A DNA stretch of 12,488 nt from Candidatus Bathyarchaeota archaeon. Lineage in GTDB: Archaea; Thermoproteota; Bathyarchaeia; TCS64. The notes under the pieces are model-generated. The model made no database searches, had not been told where the DNA came from, and saw only the letters and a program-made list of their open reading frames with translations. The translations under genes were made by a program, and so were the position numbers. The DNA is taken from contig JAUYEB010000215.1 of the NCBI GenBank assembly GCA_030691555.1, positions 1 through 12,488 on the forward strand. Reading direction: 5' to 3'. Positions 5,041-12,223 of this stretch are shown in pieces; the stretch's first letter is position 1, and the number at the start of each line of letters is the position of its first letter.

Positions 5041-6001
5041 CTGCGTCTTCACTGGCCAGTGCGAGCTTCGCTAGGAGGGTGCTGAGCTGTATCTCGGGGC
5101 GGGCGCCCTGGGTGAGGCGGAAGTCGGTCTCGCCGACTGCGTCGCTTATCCTGACCTTCCACCTCTCCGGCATCTGCATCCGCATGAGCTCGGAGTAGAT
5201 CATCCTGATTATGTCCTCGGGGGCGAGGCCCTCGTCGATGAGGAGGCCGCGGAGAATCTCGCGGGCCTCTATGAACTCCCCCTTCATGCCGAGGGCTATC
5301 ATGTCGCGGACGCGCTGCGGGCTCACCTTTCCGAGGACGCTGTAGATGGCGATGTCATCCACTTCGCCGTGGCTCGCGGCCGCGGCCTGCAGGAGGTTGG
5401 TCGCCTTGCGCATGTCGCCGCCGCTCGCCTCGAAGACGGCGTCCAGCCCCTCGGGGATGAGCTTGACCCCCTCCTTCTTGGCGATCATCGAGATGTAGCT
5501 CTTCACGTCCTGCTCTGCGAGTGGGCCGAACCTGAAGACGCTGCACCTGCTCTGTATGGGGTCTATGATGTTCTCGGAGTAGTTGCCTATGAGGCAGAAG
5601 CGGCAGGTGCGGGTGTAGACCTCCATGGTTCGGCGGAGGGCGTGCTGCGCCGCCGTAGTGAGGCTGTCCGCCTCGTCGAGGATCAGTATCTTGAAGGATA
5701 CCTCGCTGGCTATGGCGGCGGTTCTGGCGAAGTTCTTCACCTTATCCCTGATCACGTCGATGCCGCGCTCGTCGCTCGCGTTAAGCTCCAGGGTGTAGTT
5801 CTGATAGCCGGGGCCGTAGAGATCGCGTGCCAGGCAGAGGATGCTCGTCGTCTTGCCGACGCCGGCGGGGCCGACGAGAAGTAGGTGGGGGAGGTTCTTG
5901 TCCTTGACGAAGCTCTTGAACCTAGAGACGATCTCCTCCCTGTCGACCATCTCGTCCAGTGTCTTGGGCCTGTACTTCTCCGCCCACACGCCGATGCTCA
6001 T
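5027..6001 (-). CDS. rfcS: Replication factor C small subunit (RfcS, 324 aa)
   Basis: AAA+ clamp-loader subunit; several copies combine with one RfcL to load PCNA. It starts VWAEKYRPKTLDEMV (5-19), the typical RFC box. It shows Walker A GPAGVGKTT (44-52), LNASDERGIDVIRDKVK (73-89), Walker B LILDEAD (106-112), sensor 1 CLIGNYSENI (136-145), the SRC motif with the arginine finger (151-153), and sensor 2 SGGDMRKATNLLQAAA. Length is normal for the family and no intein interrupts the Walker A region, where RFC inteins often sit. ATG 6001 is preceded by GAGGTGA (6007-6013), a good Shine-Dalgarno sequence. It is the first gene of the rfcS-rfcL unit and overlaps rfcL, which suggests coupled translation. 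It ends with TAG. Confidence 0.97.
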   Translation of the reverse strand: MSIGVWAEKYRPKTLDEMVDREEIVSRFKSFVKDKNLPHLLLVGPAGVGKTTSILCLARDLYGPGYQNYTLELNASDERGIDVIRDKVKNFARTAAIASEVSFKILILDEADSLTTAAQHALRRTMEVYTRTCRFCLIGNYSENIIDPIQSRCSVFRFGPLAEQDVKSYISMIAKKEGVKLIPEGLDAVFEASGGDMRKATNLLQAAAASHGEVDDIAIYSVLGKVSPQRVRDMIALGMKGEFIEAREILRGLLIDEGLAPEDIIRMIYSELMRMQMPERWKVRISDAVGETDFRLTQGARPEIQLSTLLAKLALASEDADEHR

Positions 6002-6030
6002 TGCGATTCACCTCATATCCCATTGGCGTG

Positions 6031-6038
6031 TTTTTTAA
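6031..6038 (-). promoter_or_regulatory. TATA box of the rfcS-rfcL unit
   Basis: Minus-strand CTTAAAAAAC includes a TATA-like A/T block about 33 bases before ATG 6001. Transcription would begin near 6010, leaving a leader of roughly ten bases that just includes part of the GAGGTGA ribosome-binding site at 6007-6013. Confidence 0.45.
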
Positions 6039-6112
6039 GGCTTCTAGGAAGCCGACGGGAGGTAGGTGGTGGGTGAAACACCCTCCAGATAACACCGGGT
6101 CTATTGGACTAT

Positions 6113-6120
6113 CCTTAAAT
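6113..6120 (+). promoter_or_regulatory. TATA-like element of the ABC transporter operon
   Basis: CCTTAAAT lies 51-58 bases before GTG 6171 in the 169-base divergent gap with rfcS. Transcription start near 6143 would give a leader of about 28 bases that holds the purine-rich AAGAAGG (6154-6160), a possible ribosome-binding site. The remaining gap (about 6045-6110) shows nothing recognisable. Confidence 0.35.
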
Positions 6121-6170
6121 CCCCGTCTTAGCGCCTCTCCGTTTTAGGTGGATAAGAAGGCGTGTAGACC

Positions 6171-7838
6171 GTGAGAAGATACCTGCTCAAAGTAGCGGGA
6201 GGCTTCGCCCTCCTGACTGCGATGGCATACACAATTGGTGCCTTCTCCGCATACCCCGAAATGAAGAATCTACCACTATTCACCCTCAGCACAGTGGCTA
6301 GGATATTCCTCACCCTCATCTTATCTGTCATCTGGGGGGTCTCGTTCGGCATCTGGGCCGCCACAAACAGGACCGCGGGGAGGATCGTGACTCCCATCGT
6401 CGACCTTCTACAATCCATCCCCATACTCGGCTACTTCCCGCTCGTCATCGGGTTCCTCTTCTCCTGGGGCGCCTTCGGGATAGAGGTCTCCGTCATCCTA
6501 CTTCTCTTCACATCGATGGCGTGGGCGATCTTCTTCGGCGTCCTCGGCGCGATCAGCAGCATACCATCTAACGTGGTCGATGCCTCGAGGAGCTTCGGCA
6601 TCAGCGGCTGGAGGTACACGCGGCACATCGTCCTCCCCGCAATAGCTCCCGCGGTCGTCGCCGGCGCGAACCTCGCCTGGAGCGACGGCTGGTTCTTCAT
6701 GATAGCAGCCGAGTACATCCAGTACAAGGGCGACGTCGTCTCACCCCCATCGGGCGGCGTGGGGTACCTGCTCGCCCAAGCGGCCTACTTCTACAAGGAC
6801 ATGAACCTCGCCATAATACTGCTCGTATTCGTCACGACCCTCGTCATCGTGATCAACAGCCTAACGTGGCACAAGCTGATGGAGAAGGCGAACACCGGGA
6901 CCTTCAAGCCGATAGTGAGCATCGACCTCTCCGGGGTGGGGAAGCTGATAGCCGCCGAGGAGTCGAACCTCTTCGACTTCGGCAACGTACACATTCCTAA
7001 ATCGTTTTCAGCCCTCTATCAGAGGCTGAGGGAGTATTCTCGTCTCGAGAAGATGCTACTGACCGGGATCTTTGGCGGTCTGTTAGTCTACCTGATCGCG
7101 ACTCAGGGCGAACACATCCCGACGCTGGATGTCATAGCACAAGGTTTCTCGCTGCCCCCCGCCGAGCAATTGGCCTCCCTACCCACGCTCGTCCTATTCA
7201 CGATGAGTCGACTCACCATCGCCTACCTGATCTCCTTAGCCGTGGCGATCGGGCTCGGCGTCATGGCGGCGGAGAACAAGAGGATGGCCGCCATCGTCTA
7301 CCCGATCTACGACATAGGGCAGGGCGTCCCTATCCTCGCACTCTTCCCCGTCATCTACCTCGGCCTAACCAACATCGTCGGCTCACAGAGACTCGCCCTA
7401 GAGATCACGTGCATTGTAATGCTGGTCCTCGACATGATCTGGTACATGTTCATCAACATCACCAGCGCCGTCAAGAACATCCCCTCGGAGATCAACGAGG
7501 TCGGCGCCATCTTCGGGTTCAAGGGACTGAAGAGGGTGACACACATAGTTATCCCCTCGATCCTCCCCGCGATCGTGACGGGGAGCATACTCTCCTGGGG
7601 CACGGGCTGGAACACCATAATCTTCTCCGAGTACCTTCAGTCGACCGAGGCGGGTGTGCCAGCGGTCTCCGTCCCCGGCATAGGCTCCCTGCTCGACATA
7701 GCCGGCTACGAGTACGGGAACACGATAGTCCTCGTGTTCCTGCTGGTCGTCATCTCGATCATAGTGTTATCGATGGAGGCGCTGATCTGGCGGCGCCTCA
7801 TCAGGCGCTTCGAGAAGTATCAGGTAGAGGTGAGTTGA
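6171..7838 (+). CDS. ABC transporter permease, tandem fusion of two NitT/TauT-type permease domains (555 aa)
   Basis: Membrane part of an ABC importer of the nitrate/sulfonate/taurine (SsuC/TauC-like) class. Two homologous permease domains are joined in one chain, each with several membrane segments and an EAA loop that contacts the ATPase: VVDASRSFGISGWRYTRHIV (135-154) and EINEVGAIFGFKGLKRVTHI (440-459). A soluble linker of about 60 residues (235-295) joins them, so one polypeptide replaces the usual permease dimer. The start is GTG 6171; an in-frame TAG at 6165-6167 leaves no earlier start. The ATPase gene begins one base after the TGA stop, so the two are co-transcribed. No substrate-binding protein gene lies beside them, so the substrate cannot be inferred; it may be encoded elsewhere. 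Confidence 0.9.
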   Translation: MRRYLLKVAGGFALLTAMAYTIGAFSAYPEMKNLPLFTLSTVARIFLTLILSVIWGVSFGIWAATNRTAGRIVTPIVDLLQSIPILGYFPLVIGFLFSWGAFGIEVSVILLLFTSMAWAIFFGVLGAISSIPSNVVDASRSFGISGWRYTRHIVLPAIAPAVVAGANLAWSDGWFFMIAAEYIQYKGDVVSPPSGGVGYLLAQAAYFYKDMNLAIILLVFVTTLVIVINSLTWHKLMEKANTGTFKPIVSIDLSGVGKLIAAEESNLFDFGNVHIPKSFSALYQRLREYSRLEKMLLTGIFGGLLVYLIATQGEHIPTLDVIAQGFSLPPAEQLASLPTLVLFTMSRLTIAYLISLAVAIGLGVMAAENKRMAAIVYPIYDIGQGVPILALFPVIYLGLTNIVGSQRLALEITCIVMLVLDMIWYMFINITSAVKNIPSEINEVGAIFGFKGLKRVTHIVIPSILPAIVTGSILSWGTGWNTIIFSEYLQSTEAGVPAVSVPGIGSLLDIAGYEYGNTIVLVFLLVVISIIVLSMEALIWRRLIRRFEKYQVEVS

Positions 7839-7839
7839 G

Positions 7840-8643
7840 ATGCCCAAGCTTGAAGTCAGAGATGTACGAAAAATCTTTAAAGAAGACAAGAACGAGACAC
7901 TCGCCCTCGACGGCGTCAACTTCACGGTAGATAGTGAAGAGTTCGTCTGCATCGTCGGTCCCTCCGGCTGCGGCAAATCCACGATGCTCAGAATCATCGC
8001 GGGGCTTGAACACGCCACATCGGGTGAGGTCATATTCGAGGGAACACCCATCACGCAACCGAACGCGAAGATATCGATGGTTTTCCAGCTCTTCGGCCTC
8101 CTCCCCTGGAAGACGGCGCAGGAGAATGTCGAGGTCCCCCTCGAGGTGATGGGCGTCCCAAAGAAGGCGCGCGCCGAGTCCGCAAAGGACTACCTGAATA
8201 TGGTCCACCTCGAGGGATTCGAGAACACCTACCCCCACGACCTCTCCGGCGGCATGAAGCAGCGCGTCGGCATCGCGAGGGCCCTCGCGTTAAAACCGGA
8301 GATACTCCTCATGGACGAGCCATTCAGCAGCCTCGACGAACTCACCGCCAAGAAGCTTAGGGACCTCGTCCTCGACATCTGGCGGAAGCGGGGCGAGCCG
8401 CCGACCAGCATCATAATGGTGAGCCACAACGTCGAGGAGGCCGTCTACATGGCGGACAGGGTCATCGTCATGTCCAAGCGCCCAGGCAGGGTGGTCGGCG
8501 ACGTAAAGATCAAAATCCCACGCCCCCGCTCCAAGTACCTCAGAGAACAGATATACTTCGGCTTCGTCGACGAGGTCATGGAAAAGTTGAACATCGGGGA
8601 CAGGAGCACTAAGCAGAGCATAGAAACGTCTCATTCATCGTAA
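7840..8643 (+). CDS. ABC transporter ATP-binding protein, NitT/TauT (SsuB/TauB-like) family (267 aa)
   Basis: Cytosolic ATPase powering the fused permease encoded just upstream. All ABC motifs are intact: Walker A GPSGCGKST (40-48), Q-loop VFQLFGLLPW (81-90, Q83), signature LSGGMKQR (135-142), Walker B LLMDEPFSSLD (156-166), and H-loop MVSHN (H196). The Q-loop form FQ..LLPW is characteristic of the nitrate/sulfonate/taurine importer group. GAGGTGA (7827-7833) lies 6 bases before ATG 7840 and inside the end of the permease gene, so translation is probably coupled. The last 50 residues (KIKIPRPRSKYLREQIYF and following) are the usual short C-terminal tail. The gene ends with TAA followed by a T-tract. 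Confidence 0.94.
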   Translation: MPKLEVRDVRKIFKEDKNETLALDGVNFTVDSEEFVCIVGPSGCGKSTMLRIIAGLEHATSGEVIFEGTPITQPNAKISMVFQLFGLLPWKTAQENVEVPLEVMGVPKKARAESAKDYLNMVHLEGFENTYPHDLSGGMKQRVGIARALALKPEILLMDEPFSSLDELTAKKLRDLVLDIWRKRGEPPTSIIMVSHNVEEAVYMADRVIVMSKRPGRVVGDVKIKIPRPRSKYLREQIYFGFVDEVMEKLNIGDRSTKQSIETSHSS

Positions 8644-8649
8644 TTTTTA
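8644..8649 (+). terminator. T-tract after the ABC ATPase gene
   Basis: A run of five T (8645-8649) follows directly on the TAA stop, in an otherwise GC-rich region. Short T-runs are the main termination signal in archaea. No hairpin precedes it. Confidence 0.35.
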
Positions 8650-8670
8650 CGAAAAACGGCCCCACCGATG

Positions 8671-8692
8671 AGCTTAAGCTGTTTTTTATACA
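8671..8692 (+). promoter_or_regulatory. Promoter of the glycosylasparaginase-like gene with upstream palindrome
   Basis: TTTATAC (8686-8692) is a strong TATA box centred about 26 bases before ATG 8714, so the mRNA is expected to be leaderless; no Shine-Dalgarno sequence is visible. A perfect 10-base palindrome AGCTTAAGCT (8671-8680) lies immediately upstream, over the TFB recognition element position. A regulator bound there could activate or block the promoter; that role is inferred. Confidence 0.5.
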
Positions 8693-8713
8693 TCTTGGGC
8701 GCCCCACATATCC

Positions 8714-9655
8714 ATGGCTAAGGTCAAACCCTTCATAATCGGGACGAGGAACTCGGGCGAGTTCCTGTGCGCGGGCGCCGAGATACTCCGGGGGGGAGGA
8801 TCGGCGATAGACGCCGTCGAGGCCTCCACGAAGCTCGTCGAGGCGAACCCCAAGGACGACAGCGTCGGCTACGCGGGCATCCCGAACCTGCTCGGGAAGG
8901 TGGAGCTCGACGCGAGCATCATGGACGGGAAGACCCTCAAGACGGGGGCCGTCGGCGCCGTCAAGGGGTACCTGCACGTCATAAGCATCGCGAGGATGGT
9001 CATGGAGAAGACGCCGCACGTCATGCTCGTCGGCAGCGGAGCCGAGCTCTTCGCAAAGTCGATGGGCTTCAAGAAGCAGAACCTCCTCACGAAGGACGCG
9101 AAGGAGAAGTACCAGAGCTTCCTGAAGAGGTACGCCGACCTGCCGAAGGAGGGTGAGAAGCCATGGTACGTCAACTACGACGTCGACTTCGGCCTACGCG
9201 ACTGGTACGACAAGCTCACCGACAAGCAGCACGGCACCGTCAACATCATGGCCATCGACGCCAAGGGGAACATCTGCAGCGGAGTCAGCACCAGCGGCAC
9301 AGCCTTCAAGTTCCCTGGGCGCCTCGGCGACAGCCCGATCATCGGCGCGGGCAACTACTGCGACAACCGCTTCGGCGCCGCGGCGTGCACTGGGCGCGGA
9401 GAACTCGCCATACGCCTCAGTCTAGCTCGGAGTCTCGTCAGCTACATGAAGAACGGGCTGAGCGTCCGGGAGGCGTGCTTCCGCGGCATGAAGGACATAA
9501 ACGAGCTACACGAGAAGGGCGGGATGAACTGCCTCGCCATAGACAACAAGGGCAACACCATGAGCGCCTCAACGAGCCGGGAGAGCGTCCACTGGTACAT
9601 GGACGTCGACTCGAAGCAGCCAGAGCAGCGCACCGGCATCTGGGTCAAGGAGTAG
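8714..9655 (+). CDS. N4-glycosylasparaginase / isoaspartyl-peptidase family Ntn hydrolase (313 aa)
   Basis: Predicted self-cleaving Ntn hydrolase that removes asparagine side-chain amide groups, acting on asparagine-linked sugars (glycosylasparaginase), isoaspartyl peptides or asparagine. The N-terminal alpha region has GGGSAIDAVEASTKLVE and DDSVGYAG (48-55). The beta chain would start at Thr175 in KQHGTVNIMAI. Thr193, Arg203, Asp206 and Thr226 lie at the same spacings from Thr175 as in human AGA (Thr206, Thr224, Arg234, Asp237, Thr257, recalled). GRLGDSPIIGAGNYCDN (202-218) is characteristic of the glycosylasparaginase branch. The residue before the catalytic Thr is Gly, as in isoaspartyl peptidases, instead of the Asp of glycosylasparaginases. 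ATG 8714 follows a TATA box and is leaderless. It is likely co-transcribed with the next gene. Confidence 0.88.
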   Translation: MAKVKPFIIGTRNSGEFLCAGAEILRGGGSAIDAVEASTKLVEANPKDDSVGYAGIPNLLGKVELDASIMDGKTLKTGAVGAVKGYLHVISIARMVMEKTPHVMLVGSGAELFAKSMGFKKQNLLTKDAKEKYQSFLKRYADLPKEGEKPWYVNYDVDFGLRDWYDKLTDKQHGTVNIMAIDAKGNICSGVSTSGTAFKFPGRLGDSPIIGAGNYCDNRFGAAACTGRGELAIRLSLARSLVSYMKNGLSVREACFRGMKDINELHEKGGMNCLAIDNKGNTMSASTSRESVHWYMDVDSKQPEQRTGIWVKE

Positions 9656-9659
9656 CCCC

Positions 9660-10088
9660 ATGTCCAAGCCCCCCTACGACCCGAAGAGGATAACGCCGGA
9701 CCTCTACGGTGACCGGAGCCCTGTCGAGGGCAAGATTGTCGCCATACTCCACGTCAGCTTCAAGGACCGCGGCCTCAAACTCATCGACACCAAGAGCCGC
9801 GCCGTCCCCAAGCACGAGATACACGAGATAATGATAACCGACGAGAAGGCCGCCGCACCCGGCGGGGGCGCGGACAGGGTCGCCGCGGTCGCCTTCTTCG
9901 AGATCACGAGGGGGGGCCTGATTGTGACCGGGGACACGGTCACCGCCGCCGGGGCCAAGATAGGTGACCTCGTCGGATACGACATGAACCACATGCCCAA
10001 CCACATGGGCATAATCCTCTGGGCGCCCACACTGGACGAGCCCGCGCTCGCCGTCGGGGACAAGATAGTCTTCCACAGACCCGCCTAG
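9660..10088 (+). CDS. Small conserved protein of unknown function (142 aa), possibly DUF6917-like
   Basis: The function is not known. The protein has no signal peptide or membrane segment and looks like a compact cytosolic beta-rich domain. Notable stretches are VEGKIVAILHVSFKDRGLKL (22-41), KHEIHEIMITDE (51-62), FFEITRGGLIVTGDTV (79-94) and a His-rich YDMNHMPNHMGIIL (107-120) that could bind metal. The pattern resembles, from memory, the small archaeal/bacterial family DUF6917; this could not be checked. ATG 9660 follows the glycosylasparaginase-like gene's TAG by 4 bases, so the two are co-transcribed and may act in one pathway. Its TAG stop overlaps the stop of the convergent GNAT gene in a shared CTAG. 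Confidence 0.65.
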   Translation: MSKPPYDPKRITPDLYGDRSPVEGKIVAILHVSFKDRGLKLIDTKSRAVPKHEIHEIMITDEKAAAPGGGADRVAAVAFFEITRGGLIVTGDTVTAAGAKIGDLVGYDMNHMPNHMGIILWAPTLDEPALAVGDKIVFHRPA

Positions 10089-10936
10089 CCCTTATCTGGC
10101 GCACCAACGCCGAATATACCGGAGACGTCCTCGACCTTCTTGCACGCCCCGTAGCACATCCGGAGGCTCGAGGGCATCCGCGCGAAGCCCTTACCCTCCA
10201 CGATCTTTACGGCGGCCTTGTTGAACTCGGGAAGCCCCACCCAGAGCCTCCTCCCGACGACCTTCGACGAGAGGGCGTTCAGGAGCGGCTCGGCGTACTC
10301 GGCGTGCTTCGGGTCGCATATCCAGGGCCCCACCCTAACGTTTGAGACGCCGGGCTTGGCCATGATGAAGCCGTGCATCACCCCACCCTTCGACGCCTTG
10401 AAGCAGAGTTCGGGGAAGTCGTGCTGGACCCTCCTCAGCTTCTGCGATCTGTCGAGCCCGAAGAAGCGCCTGTCGAGTGTGGCGACCTTTTCGAGGTCGT
10501 CCCTCGTCATCGGCTCGATGCTGTGATGCGGGGCCTTGGCGGCGGTGCCGCTGTATCGGAGTGACCAGTATTCGCCCTTGAAGCCGAGGCGCTCGTAGAG
10601 GGGGATCGCCTTCTGGACGCCGTCGAGCCGGATCGTCGCGGCGCCCTCGGATGTGAGCCTCTCAATCGCCCTCCCCATGAGGGCGGCCCCCACGCCGCTG
10701 CCCCGGGTCTCGGGGACGACTATCAGGTTCCCTATGAAGCCCACGTCGCCGTAGAGAAAGCTGTTCACCATCCCCACGTCGACGCCGCCCACGCTGGCCA
10801 CGAAGCATCCCGAGGGCTCGTAGTAGAGGCTCCTCTCCGCGTCGGCGCGGGTGTTCCCCCAGCCGACCATCTCCTGGAGGCGCATCACGAAGTCGACGTC
10901 GCCGTGGGTCATCACCCTGATCTCGGGCCGACTCAT
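10085..10936 (-). CDS. GNAT-family acetyltransferase, two-domain (283 aa)
   Basis: Predicted acetyl-CoA-dependent N-acetyltransferase; substrate unknown. The N-terminal GNAT domain has IRVMTHGDVDFVMRLQE (6-22), GFIGNLIVVPETRGSGVGAA (66-85) with the acetyl-CoA loop RGSGVG (78-83), and ending IPLYERLGFK (111-120). The C-terminal half (about 138-270; PMTRDDLEKVATLDRRFFGL, then PEFNKAAVKIVEGKGFARMP) looks like the second GNAT-like domain that follows in the Acetyltransf_18 group. ATG 10936 is placed about 26 bases after a minus-strand TATA box, giving a leaderless mRNA. It is the last gene of the minus-strand run but has its own promoter. Its stop is TAG, shared as CTAG with the convergent gene. 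Confidence 0.82.
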   Translation of the reverse strand: MSRPEIRVMTHGDVDFVMRLQEMVGWGNTRADAERSLYYEPSGCFVASVGGVDVGMVNSFLYGDVGFIGNLIVVPETRGSGVGAALMGRAIERLTSEGAATIRLDGVQKAIPLYERLGFKGEYWSLRYSGTAAKAPHHSIEPMTRDDLEKVATLDRRFFGLDRSQKLRRVQHDFPELCFKASKGGVMHGFIMAKPGVSNVRVGPWICDPKHAEYAEPLLNALSSKVVGRRLWVGLPEFNKAAVKIVEGKGFARMPSSLRMCYGACKKVEDVSGIFGVGAPDKG

Positions 10937-10959
10937 GGGTCTGCAGATGGTCCGAGACG

Positions 10960-10967
10960 GTATAAAA
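10960..10967 (-). promoter_or_regulatory. TATA box of the GNAT gene at 10936
   Basis: Minus-strand CTTTTTATACC is a good TATA box whose centre is about 26 bases before ATG 10936, so transcription would start at the start codon. It lies in the 39-base gap after the YkgJ-type gene and shows that this GNAT gene can be transcribed independently of the genes upstream. Confidence 0.55.
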
Positions 10968-10975
10968 AGCTCAGC

Positions 10976-11479
10976 TCAGGTCGTGTCTCTCTGCTCGATC
11001 GCCTGGAGTAGGAGGTCCCTGTAGAAGCCCTCCTTCAGCTCGCCCCCGCGCCCCATCCCCCTGCAGCGCGGGTCGAACAATATCTCGAACACATCACCGT
11101 CCCTCTCTATCCAGAAGGGGTACGTCCTGCAGAGGAGGGCGCGGTTCGGGTAGACCCTGCACCCCTTCTCGGTGAGGTAGACGCAGGAGCCGCCCCTCCT
11201 CCTCATCTCGGCGACGAAGGGCTCCTCCCCCTTCACGTCGGTCTTGAACTCCCTCTCGCCGCTCTTCTCCAGCCTCGCGACGTCGGAGGGCAGTAGGAGG
11301 ACCCGCCTCGGCCTGTGATCGGCGTCTCTGCAGCACGCCCCGCACATCTTGCACCCCCACCTTATCCCCTTCGGGTAGTAGAAGGTGTACTCGCCCGAGG
11401 GTGTGCTGAGCCTCCCCCTGGCGTAGTGGACGACCACCTCCCCGCCCTGCTGTTCGCGTTGGGACCTTTTTTTACTCAC
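10976..11479 (-). CDS. YkgJ-type cysteine-cluster protein (CxxCxxCC family, 167 aa)
   Basis: Small protein of the YkgJ/CxxCxxCC family, thought to bind zinc or an iron-sulfur cluster; the biochemical role is unknown for most members. Eight cysteines are present: the CKMCGACC motif (43-50; Cys43, 46, 49, 50), Cys99, GCRVYPNRALLCRTYPF (106-122; Cys107 and Cys117) and Cys139. The arrangement GC.VY...R...CR.YPF is diagnostic of the family. The start is GTG 11479, three bases after the racemase stop, so both are in one operon. The N-terminus (KKRSQREQQ) is basic and probably disordered. No membrane segment is seen. Confidence 0.83.
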   Translation of the reverse strand: MSKKRSQREQQGGEVVVHYARGRLSTPSGEYTFYYPKGIRWGCKMCGACCRDADHRPRRVLLLPSDVARLEKSGEREFKTDVKGEEPFVAEMRRRGGSCVYLTEKGCRVYPNRALLCRTYPFWIERDGDVFEILFDPRCRGMGRGGELKEGFYRDLLLQAIEQRDTT

Positions 11480-11482
11480 GAG

Positions 11483-12190
11483 TCACACGTGCTCCTTCGG
11501 GAGAGCCTCGGCGACCGCCTCCTCGGCGAGGACCTGCAGGGGGTCGAGCACCGGGGCCTGGACGTCCCCCTCCTTGAGGACGAGGCTCACCTCGGTGCAC
11601 CCGCAGACGATGAGCTCGGCACCGGCTGAGATCAGGTCCTTCGCCACGCCGCGGAGGATGAGGCCCCCGTCTATCAGGTTCCCCGCCTTCACGCACTGGT
11701 AGATGGCCTTCATGACCTCCGCCTGCACCTCGGGGGAGGGCTCAACGATCTCGATGTCAACCTCCCCGAACGCGGCCCTGTAAAGCCCGCTCTTCAGGGT
11801 GCCATCGGTCGCAAGGAGGCCCGCCCTCTTCACCTTGGGGAAGCTCCGCCTCGCCCTCTCCGCGGAGAGCCTGATCATGTCCAGGATGGGGACCCTGAGC
11901 TCCTTCCTGAGCTCACCCAGGAAGTAGTGGGCCGTGTTGCAGGGTATGACTATGAAGTCAGCACCCGCCTCCTCCAGCCTCTTCCCCGCCCTGATGAGCT
12001 CGGGCATGGGGCTCGGCCCTGTGCCGAGGATCGCCGGGGTCCTGTCCGGGACCTTCGAGTTGCTGTATATTATGACCCTCGGGTGGTCCTGGTCCCTCTT
12101 CGCTGGCGTCGCCCTGATTATCCTGAGGTAGAGGTCCGCCGTGGCCTCGGGGCCCATGCCCCCCAGGATGCCTATGATCTTCTCAGACAA
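11483..12190 (-). CDS. Aspartate/glutamate racemase family protein (235 aa)
   Basis: PLP-independent racemase interconverting L- and D-aspartate (or a related amino acid) with two catalytic cysteines. Visible: IIGILGGMGPEATADLYLRI (5-24), the first catalytic cysteine in IPCNTAHY (Cys84) and the second in CGCTEVSL (Cys198), both as in aspartate racemases; the length is normal. The reading frame reaches TTG 12202, but TTG 12190 is preferred because GGAG lies 6 bases before it and the family's first strand begins at once (MSEKIIGILGGMG). It lies between the UbiB-type gene and the YkgJ-type gene with gaps of about 33 and 3 bases, so it is probably part of the same operon. D-amino acid use or cell-envelope roles are possible; none is shown. 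Confidence 0.88.
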   Translation of the reverse strand: MSEKIIGILGGMGPEATADLYLRIIRATPAKRDQDHPRVIIYSNSKVPDRTPAILGTGPSPMPELIRAGKRLEEAGADFIVIPCNTAHYFLGELRKELRVPILDMIRLSAERARRSFPKVKRAGLLATDGTLKSGLYRAAFGEVDIEIVEPSPEVQAEVMKAIYQCVKAGNLIDGGLILRGVAKDLISAGAELIVCGCTEVSLVLKEGDVQAPVLDPLQVLAEEAVAEALPKEHV

Positions 12191-12223
12191 CGGGCACTCC
12201 AAGGAGAAAGGGGGAGGCGGAAA

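Noticed and set aside
5840..5875. Intein in RfcS
   Set aside because: The Walker A region GPAGVGKTT is uninterrupted and total length is normal.
5355..6038. Plus- and minus-strand shadow frames within rfcS
   Set aside because: They overlap a highly conserved gene and encode biased, motif-free sequence.
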